Shown one piece after another: positions 33,465 to 42,574 of a DNA stretch of 64,000 nucleotides. Each line of letters starts with the position of its first letter. The first letter of the stretch is position 1. The notes beneath the pieces were generated by a model that was not told the DNA's origin, did no database searches, and saw only the letters and a program-made list of their open reading frames with translations. Both the position numbers and the translations under genes were made by a program. This DNA is from Buttiauxella gaviniae ATCC 51604 (GTDB lineage Bacteria; Pseudomonadota; Gammaproteobacteria; Enterobacterales; Enterobacteriaceae): positions 124,001 to 188,000 of the forward strand of contig NZ_LXEP01000029.1 in assembly GCF_001654835.1 (NCBI RefSeq). Reading direction: 5' to 3'.

Positions 33465-35235
33465 ATCAATACAGCAATGGCCAACCATCAAACGCCTGCT
33501 GGCTTATGGTTCACCGTGGCGTAAACCGCTTGCAGGAGCGGTTGTGATGCTGTGGATTGCGGCTGCTGCTGAGGTGACTGGTCCGATTATTGTTAGTTAC
33601 TTCATTGATAATATGGTTTCTGAACATCGCATGCCGGTTGCCGCCGTGGCTGGGCTTGCGACGGCGTATTTGCTGCTGTCGATTTCTGCTGCGGGCCTGC
33701 ACTACTGGCAGGCATTGCTGTTTAACCAGGCAGCCGTTGGCGTAGTGCAAAAATTACGTACTGATGTAATGGATGCTGCACTACGCCAGCCATTAAGCAC
33801 TTTTGATACCCAACCCGTTGGGCAGTTGATATCTCGCGTCACCAACGATACCGAAGTGATCCGCGATCTCTACGTGACGGTGGTCGCCACCGTATTACGT
33901 AGTGCGGCATTGATTGGTGCGATGCTGGTGGCGATGTTTACACTCGACTGGCGTATGGCGACGGTGGCGATTTGCATCTTCCCGGCAGTGATTATCGTGA
34001 TGTTTATTTATCAGCGATACAGCACGCCGATTGTGCGCCGCGTGCGTAGTTATCTGGCTGATATCAACGATGGCTTCAACGAAGTCATTAATGGCATGAG
34101 CGTTATCCAGCAGTTTCGCCAGCAGGCCCGTTTTGGCGAACGCATGAATGCCGCGAGCCGTTCGCACTACATGGCGCGAATGCAGACTCTGCGTCTTGAT
34201 GGCTTTTTACTGCGCCCGTTGCTGAGCCTGTTCTCTGCAATGGTGCTGTGTGGCTTGCTGATGCTGTTTGGTTTTACCTCGGTTGGCACCATTGAAGTTG
34301 GCGTGTTGTACGCATTTATCAACTATCTTGGGCGACTTAACGAGCCGTTAATCGAACTCACCACCCAGCAATCGATGCTGCAACAGGCGGTGGTTGCTGG
34401 TGAGCGTGTATTCGAGCTAATGGACGGCAAGCGCCAGGATTACGGCAACGACAAGCGCCCGCTTGAAAGCGGTCATATCGAAGTCGATAACGTCTCTTTT
34501 GCTTATCGTGGCGATCGCCTGGTATTGCAGGACATTAATCTGGATGTCCCAGCGCGCAGTTTTGTGGCCCTGGTGGGGCATACGGGCAGTGGGAAAAGTA
34601 CTCTTGCTAACTTGCTGATGGGTTATTACCCACTCACCAACGGTGAAATCCGTCTGGATGGTCGCCCGCTGGATACCTTGAGTCATAGCGTGCTGCGCCA
34701 GGGTGTCGCGATGGTTCAGCAAGACCCGGTGGTGTTGGCGGATTCTTTCTTTGCCAACGTTACGCTTGGGCGTGACATCAGTGAAGATGCCGTCTGGCAG
34801 GCGCTGGAGACGGTGCAGCTTGCGGAACTTGCTCGAACCATGGCTGATGGAATTCATACACGGCTGGGCGAGCAAGGGAATAATTTGTCCGTCGGCCAGA
34901 AACAGCTACTGGCGCTGGCTCGGGTGCTGGTGGATGCCCCGCAGATTCTGATCCTTGATGAAGCAACCGCAAATATCGACTCTGGCACCGAGCAGGCAAT
35001 CCAACAAGCTCTGGCAGCTGTCCGTGAGCACACCACGTTGGTCGTTATCGCGCACCGCTTATCGACTATTACCGATGCCGACACGATTCTGGTACTGCAC
35101 CGCGGTCAGGCTGTAGAGCGTGGCACACATAGCGAATTGCTGGCTGCACAAGGGCGTTACTGGCAGATGTACCAACTACAACTGGCTGGTGAAGAATTAG
35201 CCGCTGCCACGCGCGAAGAACCCGAAACCGCGTAA
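33457..35235 (+). CDS. mdlB: Multidrug-type ABC exporter half-transporter MdlB
   Basis: Partner half-transporter to MdlA. ATG 33457 overlaps the end of mdlA by 8 bases (ATGCGTAA), with GAGGAA upstream, so the two are translationally coupled. The 592 residues hold six membrane helices, Walker [10 protein letters not shown], signature LSVGQKQ and Walker [13 protein letters not shown] with the catalytic Glu. Its NBD therefore supplies the complete Walker B, and MdlA the canonical signature, forming one full and one degenerate site. A longer upstream frame inside mdlA was rejected. Confidence 0.94.
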   Translation: MRKSIQQWPTIKRLLAYGSPWRKPLAGAVVMLWIAAAAEVTGPIIVSYFIDNMVSEHRMPVAAVAGLATAYLLLSISAAGLHYWQALLFNQAAVGVVQKLRTDVMDAALRQPLSTFDTQPVGQLISRVTNDTEVIRDLYVTVVATVLRSAALIGAMLVAMFTLDWRMATVAICIFPAVIIVMFIYQRYSTPIVRRVRSYLADINDGFNEVINGMSVIQQFRQQARFGERMNAASRSHYMARMQTLRLDGFLLRPLLSLFSAMVLCGLLMLFGFTSVGTIEVGVLYAFINYLGRLNEPLIELTTQQSMLQQAVVAGERVFELMDGKRQDYGNDKRPLESGHIEVDNVSFAYRGDRLVLQDINLDVPARSFVALVGHTGSGKSTLANLLMGYYPLTNGEIRLDGRPLDTLSHSVLRQGVAMVQQDPVVLADSFFANVTLGRDISEDAVWQALETVQLAELARTMADGIHTRLGEQGNNLSVGQKQLLALARVLVDAPQILILDEATANIDSGTEQAIQQALAAVREHTTLVVIAHRLSTITDADTILVLHRGQAVERGTHSELLAAQGRYWQMYQLQLAGEELAAATREEPETA

Positions 35236-35252
35236 TGCACCAAAATCACGCA
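35236..35252 (+). promoter_or_regulatory. Weak NtrC site, distal
   Basis: TGCACCAAAATCACGCA has a perfect left half of the NtrC consensus (TGCACCAAAATGGTGCA) and a degenerate right half. It begins in the mdlB stop region. Confidence 0.4.
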
Positions 35253-35287
35253 TAAAGCCAATGGTTATCCCCATTGGTGCAGAAGCG

Positions 35288-35319
35288 AAACGCACCATGC
35301 ACTAAAATGGTGCGTTTTT
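35288..35319 (+). terminator. Hairpin terminator after mdlB, overlapping an NtrC site
   Basis: AAACGCACCAT (35288-35298) pairs with ATGGTGCGTTT (35307-35317), an 11-bp stem followed by TT. The right half lies inside the NtrC-type site at 35298-35314. Confidence 0.65.
35298..35314 (+). promoter_or_regulatory. glnK: NtrC enhancer site upstream of glnK
   Basis: TGCACTAAAATGGTGCG matches the NtrC consensus at 15 of 17 positions. It lies about 105 bases upstream of the sigma-54 promoter, a normal enhancer distance. Confidence 0.8.
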
Positions 35320-35419
35320 ATTCTCTAAGAACTTTCTTAATCCCAGTCATCGTAATTTCTCTCCTGACAATCCCCATTTGGCGCAGCTTAGCGCGCTGAA
35401 ATTATCTCTTTTTCAAATG

Positions 35420-35435
35420 TGGCATGACCTTTGCT
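35420..35435 (+). promoter_or_regulatory. glnK: Sigma-54 promoter of glnK-amtB
   Basis: TGGCAT at 35420-35425 and TTGCT at 35431-35435 give the required GG-N10-GC geometry. It lies about 55 bases before the glnK ATG. Confidence 0.85.
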
Positions 35436-35488
35436 TTATCTAATTTGTATCGCAGAGGCTATTACCCAATTCTGACTGGAGGGGATCT

Positions 35489-35827
35489 ATGAAGCTGGTT
35501 ACCGTGGTGATCAAACCGTTCAAACTCGAAGACGTTCGTGAAGCATTGTCTTCAATCGGTATTCAAGGGCTGACCGTGACTGAAGTGAAAGGCTTTGGTC
35601 GTCAAAAGGGTCATGCAGAGTTGTACCGCGGTGCTGAGTACAGCGTCAATTTCCTGCCTAAAGTGAAAATTGATGTGGCAATTGCCGATGATCAACTCGA
35701 TGAAGTTATTGATGTCATTAGCAAAGCTGCCTACACCGGCAAAATTGGCGATGGCAAAATTTTCGTTGCTGAGTTGCAACGAGTCGTCCGCATTCGTACC
35801 GGCGAAGCCGACGAAGCTGCATTGTAA
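35489..35827 (+). CDS. glnK: Nitrogen regulatory protein P-II 2 (GlnK)
   Basis: Trimeric PII signal protein that binds and blocks AmtB when nitrogen is plentiful, and is uridylylated by GlnD under limitation. The 112 residues include the uridylylation Tyr51 in GAEYSVNF on the T-loop and the C-terminal ATP-binding segment GKIFVAELQRVVRIRTGE. Length and sequence are almost those of E. coli. SD GGAGGGGAT. Transcribed with amtB from a sigma-54 promoter under NtrC. Confidence 0.99.
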   Translation: MKLVTVVIKPFKLEDVREALSSIGIQGLTVTEVKGFGRQKGHAELYRGAEYSVNFLPKVKIDVAIADDQLDEVIDVISKAAYTGKIGDGKIFVAELQRVVRIRTGEADEAAL

Positions 35828-35858
35828 TCGTCTTGCCACTCGTGAAGGGATGGAAAAA

Positions 35859-37145
35859 ATGAAAAAATTAGCCTCTATCTTAGGCGTTGTAGCCCTGGCA
35901 CTTGCGCCATCAATTGCTCTTGCGGCACCGGCTGTGGTCGATAAAGCAGACAACGCCTTTATGATGATTAGCACCGCATTGGTGCTGTTTATGACAATTC
36001 CTGGGCTGGCACTGTTTTACGGCGGCCTGATTCGCTCTAAAAACGTGCTGTCAATGCTGACTCAGATTACGGTTACGTTTGCGCTGGTTTGTGTACTCTG
36101 GGTGGTTTACGGTTACTCATTAACCTTCGGTGCCGGCGGGAGTTTCTTCGGTAACTTCGATTGGGTGATGCTCAAAAACATCCAGCTCACCGCGCTGACT
36201 GGTTCTTTCTACCAATATATTCATGTTGCGTTCCAGGGTTCCTTCGCCTGTATCACTGTTGGCCTGATTGTTGGCGCACTGGCTGAACGTATTCGCTTCT
36301 CGGCTGTGCTTATCTTTGTCGTAATTTGGCTGACGCTTTCATACCTGCCGATTGCACATATGGTATGGGGTGGTGGTTTGCTGGCCACTCACGGCGCGAT
36401 GGACTTTGCAGGCGGTACAGTGGTTCACATCAACGCCGCAGTAGCAGGCCTGGTGGGTGCATACCTGATTGGCAAACGTGTGGGTTATGGTAAAGAAGCA
36501 TTCAAACCGCATAACCTGCCGATGGTATTTACCGGTACAGCAATTCTCTATTTCGGTTGGTTCGGCTTCAACGCAGGCTCTGCAAGTGCTGCTAACGAAA
36601 TTGCTGCATTGGCCTTTGTGAATACTGTTGTTGCAACAGCAGCTGCGGTTCTTGGTTGGGTATTTGGCGAGTGGGCATTGCGTGGCAAACCTTCTTTGCT
36701 GGGTGCGTGTTCCGGTGCTATCGCAGGTCTGGTTGGTATCACTCCTGCCTGTGGTTATGTTGGTGTCGGCGGTGCATTGATTATCGGTATCGTTGCTGGT
36801 CTGGCTGGCTTGTGGGGCGTGACGTTGCTGAAAAAATGGCTGCGTGTAGATGACCCTTGCGATGTGTTCGGGGTCCACGGCGTGTGCGGTATCGTTGGTT
36901 GCATCATGACGGGTATCTTCGCCGCTCCATCCCTTGGCGGTGTGGGTTACGCAGAAGGTGTGACTATGGGCCATCAAGTGCTGGTGCAGTTAGAAAGTAT
37001 CGGTGTGACGATTCTGTGGTCTGCGGTAGTTGCATTCATCGGCTTCAAAGTTGCCGACCTGACTGTGGGCCTGCGTGTACCTGAAGAGCATGAGCGCGAA
37101 GGTCTGGACGTTAACAGCCACGGTGAAAATGCTTACAACGCATAA
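35859..37145 (+). CDS. amtB: Ammonium transporter AmtB
   Basis: Trimeric inner-membrane ammonium channel. The 428 residues start with a cleaved signal peptide (ALA|APAV near residue 22), as in E. coli, followed by 11 helices. The ammonium-binding GAMDFAGG Asp near 160 and the twin pore histidines in VVHINAA (168) and GVHGVCG (318) are present. It begins 31 bases after glnK; a slightly earlier ATG at 35850 is possible. A perfect terminator follows. Confidence 0.98.
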   Translation: MKKLASILGVVALALAPSIALAAPAVVDKADNAFMMISTALVLFMTIPGLALFYGGLIRSKNVLSMLTQITVTFALVCVLWVVYGYSLTFGAGGSFFGNFDWVMLKNIQLTALTGSFYQYIHVAFQGSFACITVGLIVGALAERIRFSAVLIFVVIWLTLSYLPIAHMVWGGGLLATHGAMDFAGGTVVHINAAVAGLVGAYLIGKRVGYGKEAFKPHNLPMVFTGTAILYFGWFGFNAGSASAANEIAALAFVNTVVATAAAVLGWVFGEWALRGKPSLLGACSGAIAGLVGITPACGYVGVGGALIIGIVAGLAGLWGVTLLKKWLRVDDPCDVFGVHGVCGIVGCIMTGIFAAPSLGGVGYAEGVTMGHQVLVQLESIGVTILWSAVVAFIGFKVADLTVGLRVPEEHEREGLDVNSHGENAYNA

Positions 37146-37160
37146 GTAAGACATGAAATA

Positions 37161-37190
37161 AAAAAGCGGAGCACAGGCTCCGCTTTTTTT
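37161..37190 (+). terminator. Intrinsic terminator after amtB
   Basis: AAAAAGCGGAGC (37161-37172) and GCTCCGCTTTTT (37177-37188), 12-bp perfect stem, loop ACAG, T-run. Confidence 0.9.
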
Positions 37191-37255
37191 ATGCTTTCAG
37201 GATTAACCCGGACTAAACCGTAAGTCGGTTAAGCGAAGCGTCAACTGGCACAATC

Positions 37256-38116
37256 TCAACCGCGCTTGCGCATCACGCCTTCCTGCACCGTTGACGCCAC
37301 AAGAACGCCATCGCGTGAATAAAACTCACCGCGTACAAATCCACGTGCGCTCGAAGCGGACGTACTTTCCACGCTATACAGTAACCAGTCATTCATATCG
37401 AACGGACGATGGAACCACATTGAGTGATCGATTGTGGCAACCTGCATACCCGGCTCCAGGAAACCGACGCCGTGGGGCTGGAGGGCAACCGGCAGGAAGT
37501 TAAAATCAGAAGCGTAACCCAGCAAAGATTGGTGGATGCGCAAATCGGCTGGCATTTGGCCATTAGCCCGCATCCACACCTGGCGTACAGGTTCAGCAAC
37601 GTGGCCCTGCATTGGGTTATGGAACACCACCGGGCGAATCTCTAGCGGCTTTTCACACAAAAACTTCTCTTTGAGCGTTTGCGGCAGCAGCTTTTCAAAC
37701 GCCATCGCAATTTCAGTTTCTGATTTCAGGTTTTCCGGGGCAGGGGCCGCAGGCATGGTTTTTTGGTGCTCAAAACCTGGCTCCGGTGCCTGGAAAGAGG
37801 CCGTCATATAAAAAATAGGTTTGCCATTCTGAATCGCTGCAACACGACGGGCGCTGAAGCTATTGCCGTCACGCAGGGTTTCCACATCATAAACAATCGG
37901 TTTTTGGCTATCGCCTGGGCGCAAAAAGTAACTGTGGAATGAGTGCACAAGACGGTCAACCGGCACGGTTTCTTTAGCGGCATATAACGCCTGGCCAACG
38001 ACTTGTCCACCGAACACCTGACGTAAACCTAAGTCCTCGCTCTGGCCACGAAAAATACCTTCTTCAATCTTTTCCAGATTGAGTAATGCCAACAAATTGC
38101 TGAGCGCCTGACTCAT
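37256..38116 (-). CDS. tesB: Acyl-CoA thioesterase II
   Basis: Double hot-dog thioesterase with broad acyl-CoA range. The 286 residues equal E. coli TesB. The N-terminal domain has the GGQVVGQAL segment. The C-terminal domain has [10 protein letters not shown] (catalytic Asp near 204) and VQEGVMR with the Gln near 278. It is leftward and converges on the amtB terminator. The upstream 214-base gap separates it from the divergent ybaY. Confidence 0.97.
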   Translation of the reverse strand: MSQALSNLLALLNLEKIEEGIFRGQSEDLGLRQVFGGQVVGQALYAAKETVPVDRLVHSFHSYFLRPGDSQKPIVYDVETLRDGNSFSARRVAAIQNGKPIFYMTASFQAPEPGFEHQKTMPAAPAPENLKSETEIAMAFEKLLPQTLKEKFLCEKPLEIRPVVFHNPMQGHVAEPVRQVWMRANGQMPADLRIHQSLLGYASDFNFLPVALQPHGVGFLEPGMQVATIDHSMWFHRPFDMNDWLLYSVESTSASSARGFVRGEFYSRDGVLVASTVQEGVMRKRG

Positions 38117-38330
38117 AAAGTGTCCTCAATAAAAAATTAAAATCGTGCAATTGGCCTGATTATAACAGGTTTCCAACATTCGCCACGTAGTGGCCCGACC
38201 TGATGATGTGTTTCGGTTTTGGGCAAAAATCAGTTATATGTGCCACACTTAGCGTGATAAGCATGTTTAACCACTCATTACTCGTGGGCCTACGGCCTGC
38301 TGGTGCATTGATAATAAGGAGAACAAATCA

Positions 38331-38906
38331 ATGAAACTTGTGCACACGTTAAGTGGTTTAGCCATTGCTGTTGCAATGGCGGGATGCGCGCAGAAAAGTG
38401 CCGATATCCCAACGCCTGCACCTGCTGCAACGACCTCATCGGCAGCGGCAACGGCGCAGTCTGATATTAGACAGCCTAACGTTTCCGGTACGGTCTGGAT
38501 TCGTCAAAAAGTTGCATTGCCGCCTGATGCGGTACTCACTGTTACGTTGTCTGATGCCTCTTTGGCGGATGCTCCGTCAAAAGTGTTAGCGCAAAAAGCG
38601 GTGCGTACCGAAGGGAAACAGTCGCCATTCAGTTTTGTGCTGCCGTATAACCCGGCTGATATACAGCCGAACGCGCGCATTATCCTGAGTGCGGCTATTA
38701 CCGTGAACGATAAACTGATGTTTATCACCGATACCATTCAACCGGCTGTTAATCAGGGTGGGACAAAAGTGGATCTGACACTGGTTCCTGTTCAGCAAAC
38801 AGCGGTTCCAGTTCAGACGAATGGCGGGGCGGTAACAACAGTGCCTTCAACATCACCGACTCAGGTGAACCCTTCTTCAGCGGTTCCTGCACCAACGCAG
38901 TTCTGA
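38331..38906 (+). CDS. ybaY: YbaY family lipoprotein with YscW-like domain
   Basis: Predicted lipoprotein. The signal peptide ends with a lipobox AMAGC (Cys at residue 19) and Ala at +2, so outer-membrane sorting is expected. The 191 residues carry a central domain of the YscW/lipoprotein-15 type (SGTVWIRQKVALPPDAVLTVTLSD) that resembles secretin pilotins, and a Thr/Pro/Val-rich tail. E. coli annotation refers to glycoprotein or polysaccharide metabolism, but no function is established. SD AAGGAG. Confidence 0.9.
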   Translation: MKLVHTLSGLAIAVAMAGCAQKSADIPTPAPAATTSSAAATAQSDIRQPNVSGTVWIRQKVALPPDAVLTVTLSDASLADAPSKVLAQKAVRTEGKQSPFSFVLPYNPADIQPNARIILSAAITVNDKLMFITDTIQPAVNQGGTKVDLTLVPVQQTAVPVQTNGGAVTTVPSTSPTQVNPSSAVPAPTQF

Positions 38907-38940
38907 TTGTGATGTTTAAGCGCCTCTACGGAGGCGCTCT

Positions 38941-39249
38941 TTAGTAATTCCAGCGATAACGTTCCATATTTATATACCCATCTCCAGAAACCATAATGCC
39001 TTCTGAAAGCAGGGCTTGCCGTTGGCGTTGCAAATCCGGGCCAGTCAGAGATATCTGTCCATGACGATTGACCACTCGGTGCCAGGGCAGTTTACTACCT
39101 TCGGGTAACCGTTTGAGTACGCCTCCCACTTGCCTTGCTGCACGTGGTGATCCGGCCAGGCGTGCTACGTCACCGTATGTTGTGACAAACCCTTCCGGAA
39201 TAGCGGCGATAATTTGGTAAACCCGGTGTGGGAATGAATCGTTGTCCAT
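38941..39249 (-). CDS. atl: Alkyltransferase-like protein Atl (YbaZ)
   Basis: DNA-binding homologue of O6-alkylguanine-DNA alkyltransferase that marks O6-alkylguanine for nucleotide excision repair. The methyl-acceptor motif PCHR is PWHR here, so it cannot dealkylate; this is the family hallmark. I chose ATG 39249 (MDNDSF) with GGAG six bases before; an in-frame TTG four codons earlier is unlikely. The 102 residues lack the N-terminal extension of the longer E. coli annotation. HTH region TTYGDVARLAGSPRAARQVGG near 28-48. Confidence 0.93.
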   Translation of the reverse strand: MDNDSFPHRVYQIIAAIPEGFVTTYGDVARLAGSPRAARQVGGVLKRLPEGSKLPWHRVVNRHGQISLTGPDLQRQRQALLSEGIMVSGDGYINMERYRWNY

Positions 39250-39350
39250 AGCAAACTCCAAAACAGCCAGGGTTTAGGATAATCGGCGGTTATCAAACAG
39301 GGAAGAAAAACAGCGGGTGCGCAAGAAAGCAACACATGACCGCGCCTTGC

Positions 39351-39379
39351 TTGCAATTGCATAGGGCAACATGGATAAT
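39351..39379 (+). promoter_or_regulatory. ffs: Promoter of ffs
   Basis: TTGCAA (39351-39356) and GATAAT (39374-39379) with a 17-base spacer. A GC-rich discriminator (GCGCCAGCGCG) follows, typical of stringently controlled stable-RNA promoters. The mature RNA starts 33 bases past the -10, matching a processed leader. Confidence 0.75.
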
Positions 39380-39412
39380 GCGCCAGCGCGTTAGGTAACT
39401 AGCGCTCTCAAT

Positions 39413-39526
39413 GGGGGCCCTGTTGGTTCTCCCGCAACACTAATTTGTGAATTCGGTCAGGTCCGGAAGGAAGCAGCCGCAGCAGATGACGTGTGTGCCG
39501 GGATGTAGCTGGCAGGGCCCCCACCC
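39413..39526 (+). ncRNA. ffs: 4.5S RNA, signal recognition particle RNA
   Basis: 114 nucleotides, the E. coli length. The GGGGGCCCTG start pairs with CAGGGCCCCC near the end. The SRP apical hairpin with GTCAGGTCCGGAAGGAAGCA, containing the GGAA tetraloop and the asymmetric loop bound by Ffh, is complete. It works with Ffh and FtsY in co-translational membrane targeting. The 5' leader is probably removed by RNase P. Confidence 0.97.
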
Positions 39527-39665
39527 AATTCTGGCGCATGTAAACTTCAACATGCTTATGCCTTTCTCTGTTCTACTTCGCTCACACTCAAAAAATACAA
39601 AACAAAAAACGCCCTGCAACTTGCGTCACAGAGCATCTGGGTTAAAGCGTATCTATGTGTATGGC

Positions 39666-41642
39666 TTATGGCGTAACGATGTTGAACCAGAAGTTAAACT
39701 TGTCCATATAACCAAGCACCTCATCCAGTTTGCCTGCATCACCAGTGATTTTTACGTCACCTTTGTCTTTCGCCTGCTGCAATGTTTCTTCTTTCAAAAT
39801 AATACGGTTGAGCGTATCGCGGGAAAGATTAATCGTTGCGTCAGCGTTGCTGGCTTCTGAATTTGGCGTGTGGTTAAGCACTCCGTTTTCCAGTTCCAGC
39901 TTGTATTTACCGCCCTGGTTGCCAAAGTCGAAGTTCAGCACCGCGTGGGCATTCGCCGCTTTCTCACCGTTGACATGAACAGCCATGTAATCGAAGAACA
40001 TTTCTGGCGTCATCGCACGAACGGTATCCGGGCTGGCGGTATTTGGCGTAGGGCCTTTAATCACGCCATTACGCAATTCCTGCGCGCCTGTCAGATAGAA
40101 GTTACGCCATGGGCCGGATTCCGCCTGATACCCCATCTGTTCCAGCGCATCGGCTTCCAGGTTGCGGGCCGCTTTGTTGGTTGGATCAGCAAATACCACT
40201 TTGCTCACGACCTGGGCCACCCAACGGTAATTTCCCTGGCTGTAATCAGATTTCGCTTTTTGCAGAATGCTGTCCGCACCGCCCATGTATTCAACGAATT
40301 TTTTCGCGGATTCTTCCGGCGGCAGTTCATCCAGGGTTGCCGGGTTGCCATCGAACCAGCCGAGATAGAACACGTAGGTGGCTTTCACATCGTGACTGAC
40401 CGAACCGTAATAACCTCGACTCGCCCAGGTTTTCGCCAGTTTCGGTGGCAGTTTGAAGTTCGCGGCGATTTCATCGCGCGTCAGACCTTCGTTTGCCATG
40501 CGCAACGTCTGATCGTTGATGAAACGATACATATCGCGCTGGCCTTTCATCAGGTTGACGACGTTATTCTGACCCCAGGTCGGCCAGTGGTGCTGGGCGA
40601 TAATAATTTCGGCATCGCTGCCCCAGCGGTCAATCGCGGCATTAATGTATTTCGACCATGCCAGTGGATCACGGATTTTCGCGCCGCGCAGAGAATAGGT
40701 GTTATGCAGCGTGTGAGTGACATCCTCCGCTGCTTCGATCATTTTCTTCTCTTTGACGTACCACAGCATTTCCGACGGCGCTTCAGAACCCGGAGCCATC
40801 ATAAAGTCGTAAGTCAGGCCATCGATCACTTCTTCCTGTCCGGTATGCGTGATGTAGTTGGTTGGAGCCAACAATGTCACTGTACCCGCAGAGGTCGTGG
40901 TGCCCAGACCCGCGCCCACCTGGCCTTTAGAATTGGCAGGTAGCAAGTTGCCGTACATGTAACTTGCGCGGCGGCTCATGGCGTTACCCGCCATAATGTT
41001 TTCGTCGACGGCAGAGCCCATAAAGCCTTGCGGAGCATACAGTTTCACTTTGCCCGCTTTGACATCGGCTTCATCAACCACACCGCGCACGCCGCCGTAG
41101 TGGTCAACGTGGCTGTGGGTGAAAATCACCGCCACAACAGGTTTTTTGCCGCGATTTTTGTAATACAGTTCCAAACCGGCTTTCGCGGTTTCAGCAGAAA
41201 CCAGTGGGTCGACAACGGTAATCCCGGTTTTACCTTCAATGATGGTCATATTAGAAAGGTCGAGATTACGAATCTGATAAACACCGTCGGTCACTTCAAA
41301 CAGACCGCTGATATTAATCAACTGGGACTGACGCCACAGGCTTGGATTAACCGTCGCTGGCGCTTTGTCACCCTCTTTAATAAAGGCGTATTGCTGTGGA
41401 TTCCAGATAACATTGCCTTGCTCGCCCTTTATCACATCCTGCGGCAGTGCAGCGATAAAGCCTTTATGAGCATTCACGAAATCGGTGTGATCAGAGAACG
41501 GGAGCTGCTGATAAAGCGCTTCATTGGCTTGTTTTGTTGCAGATGTTGCATCGTTAGTGGACGCTGGAGTTGCTGCGTTAACTGACAGTGTCGTCAGTAA
41601 CCCCGCAGCAATCAGGCTTTTGGCTATTAGATTCAATCTCAT
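39666..41642 (-). CDS. Periplasmic linear primary-alkylsulfatase (YjcS/SdsA1 family)
   Basis: Zinc metallo-beta-lactamase-fold sulfatase that hydrolyses alkyl sulfates such as SDS to alcohol and sulfate. The 658 residues begin with a Sec signal (SVNA|AT near 23). The binuclear zinc motif HSHVDH is at 176-181. Further ligand regions are GSEAPSEMLWY, AAEDVTHTLHN and AQHHWPTWG. A dimerisation domain and an SCP2-like C-terminal domain (NLSRDTLNRIILKEETLQQ) follow. E. coli YjcS is a close relative but lies elsewhere on its chromosome. A divergent regulator gene follows 234 bases upstream. Full-length with no damaged residues seen. Confidence 0.9.
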   Translation of the reverse strand: MRLNLIAKSLIAAGLLTTLSVNAATPASTNDATSATKQANEALYQQLPFSDHTDFVNAHKGFIAALPQDVIKGEQGNVIWNPQQYAFIKEGDKAPATVNPSLWRQSQLINISGLFEVTDGVYQIRNLDLSNMTIIEGKTGITVVDPLVSAETAKAGLELYYKNRGKKPVVAVIFTHSHVDHYGGVRGVVDEADVKAGKVKLYAPQGFMGSAVDENIMAGNAMSRRASYMYGNLLPANSKGQVGAGLGTTTSAGTVTLLAPTNYITHTGQEEVIDGLTYDFMMAPGSEAPSEMLWYVKEKKMIEAAEDVTHTLHNTYSLRGAKIRDPLAWSKYINAAIDRWGSDAEIIIAQHHWPTWGQNNVVNLMKGQRDMYRFINDQTLRMANEGLTRDEIAANFKLPPKLAKTWASRGYYGSVSHDVKATYVFYLGWFDGNPATLDELPPEESAKKFVEYMGGADSILQKAKSDYSQGNYRWVAQVVSKVVFADPTNKAARNLEADALEQMGYQAESGPWRNFYLTGAQELRNGVIKGPTPNTASPDTVRAMTPEMFFDYMAVHVNGEKAANAHAVLNFDFGNQGGKYKLELENGVLNHTPNSEASNADATINLSRDTLNRIILKEETLQQAKDKGDVKITGDAGKLDEVLGYMDKFNFWFNIVTP

Positions 41643-41876
41643 TAATTCAACCTCTGAAATTAATAAATTCTAAAAGATAGAAGATATTTTTCGGTAATTT
41701 AAATAACCTGTGGATTAACACAGGAAATTTTAATGGATGAATTAACCTGGAAGTAGTGCCATATGGGACTACGATTTGTTTTGATATATTGACGAAATTA
41801 CTCTCTTCATTGTGTACAGACATTTTCTATTGATAGCGCTACACTATAACAATTAATGATATATATTGGATGTGTT

Positions 41877-42515
41877 ATGAGCGCCAGTTTTGAAAATATT
41901 CATCGTTGTTATAAATCTCTGGATATAGAGAGTCAGGTTAATGATGTCCGCAGCAATGGCAAAGAGCTCATTTTTGCCGCGACAGATGAATTAGCCATAA
42001 CGCCCGGCTTTATTTACGTTCCTGTTGAAGGCTCAGTGGCCATTTTACATGCAGAAAGCGAACTCACTATTGGTAATGCCATTGACTATATGCCCATTGG
42101 TTTGATGGAGCGGTATTGCCCAATGTTGATTTTTGAATATAAGTGCATGACGTCCGTGAAAGTCGTTGAAATCTCTTATGAGAAATTTGATGAGATTTTC
42201 TTTCAGAACGCTGAGAGCATGCAGGCTCTCTCAAGTATTTTGATTTTTATGACTATTTTTTCACTTGATCTGCATGCGGAAAGAAAACAACTGACCAGCT
42301 ACCAAACCATTAAACCTATGCTTTACCGTTATCTCTACCGTTCCCTCGCTTTTCCAAATGAAACCGAAGGTTTGGCAAGTTTTATTATAAGTCGCACTAA
42401 GTTATCCCGTACTCATGTATTCCGAGTGTTGGCCGATTTAAAAGAAGGTGGATATATCACGATGAAAGGTGGCAAGCTGATATCCATTGATAAGGATTTG
42501 CCGGATGGTTATTAA
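41877..42515 (+). CDS. Winged-helix transcriptional regulator, IprA/Crp-like
   Basis: A 212-residue protein with a cyclic-nucleotide-binding-domain-like N-terminal half (GFIYVPVEGSVAILHAESELTIG) and a C-terminal winged helix (SRTKLSRTHVFRVLADLKEGGYI, near 175-197). Architecture resembles the Crp-like IprA/YaiV regulators of enterics; I do not recognise an exact orthologue. I chose ATG 41877 with GGA seven bases before; the ATG at 41856 has no SD. Divergent placement suggests it controls the alkylsulfatase. The region before it is AT-rich, and A+T content of the gene exceeds that of its neighbours. Confidence 0.6.
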   Translation: MSASFENIHRCYKSLDIESQVNDVRSNGKELIFAATDELAITPGFIYVPVEGSVAILHAESELTIGNAIDYMPIGLMERYCPMLIFEYKCMTSVKVVEISYEKFDEIFFQNAESMQALSSILIFMTIFSLDLHAERKQLTSYQTIKPMLYRYLYRSLAFPNETEGLASFIISRTKLSRTHVFRVLADLKEGGYITMKGGKLISIDKDLPDGY

Positions 42516-42574
42516 TCATCTTTTAAAGGGAAAAAGGTTCACATTTTAGTAATGTGAACCGTTAATTTGAAAAA

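Noticed and set aside
36339-36977. Open frame antisense to amtB
   Set aside because: Full overlap with the conserved amtB, low-complexity Thr/His/Gln-rich product, no SD.
39870-40943. Long open frame on the plus strand opposite the alkylsulfatase gene
   Set aside because: It is antisense to a well-supported gene, has no recognisable domain and has the composition expected of a shadow frame.
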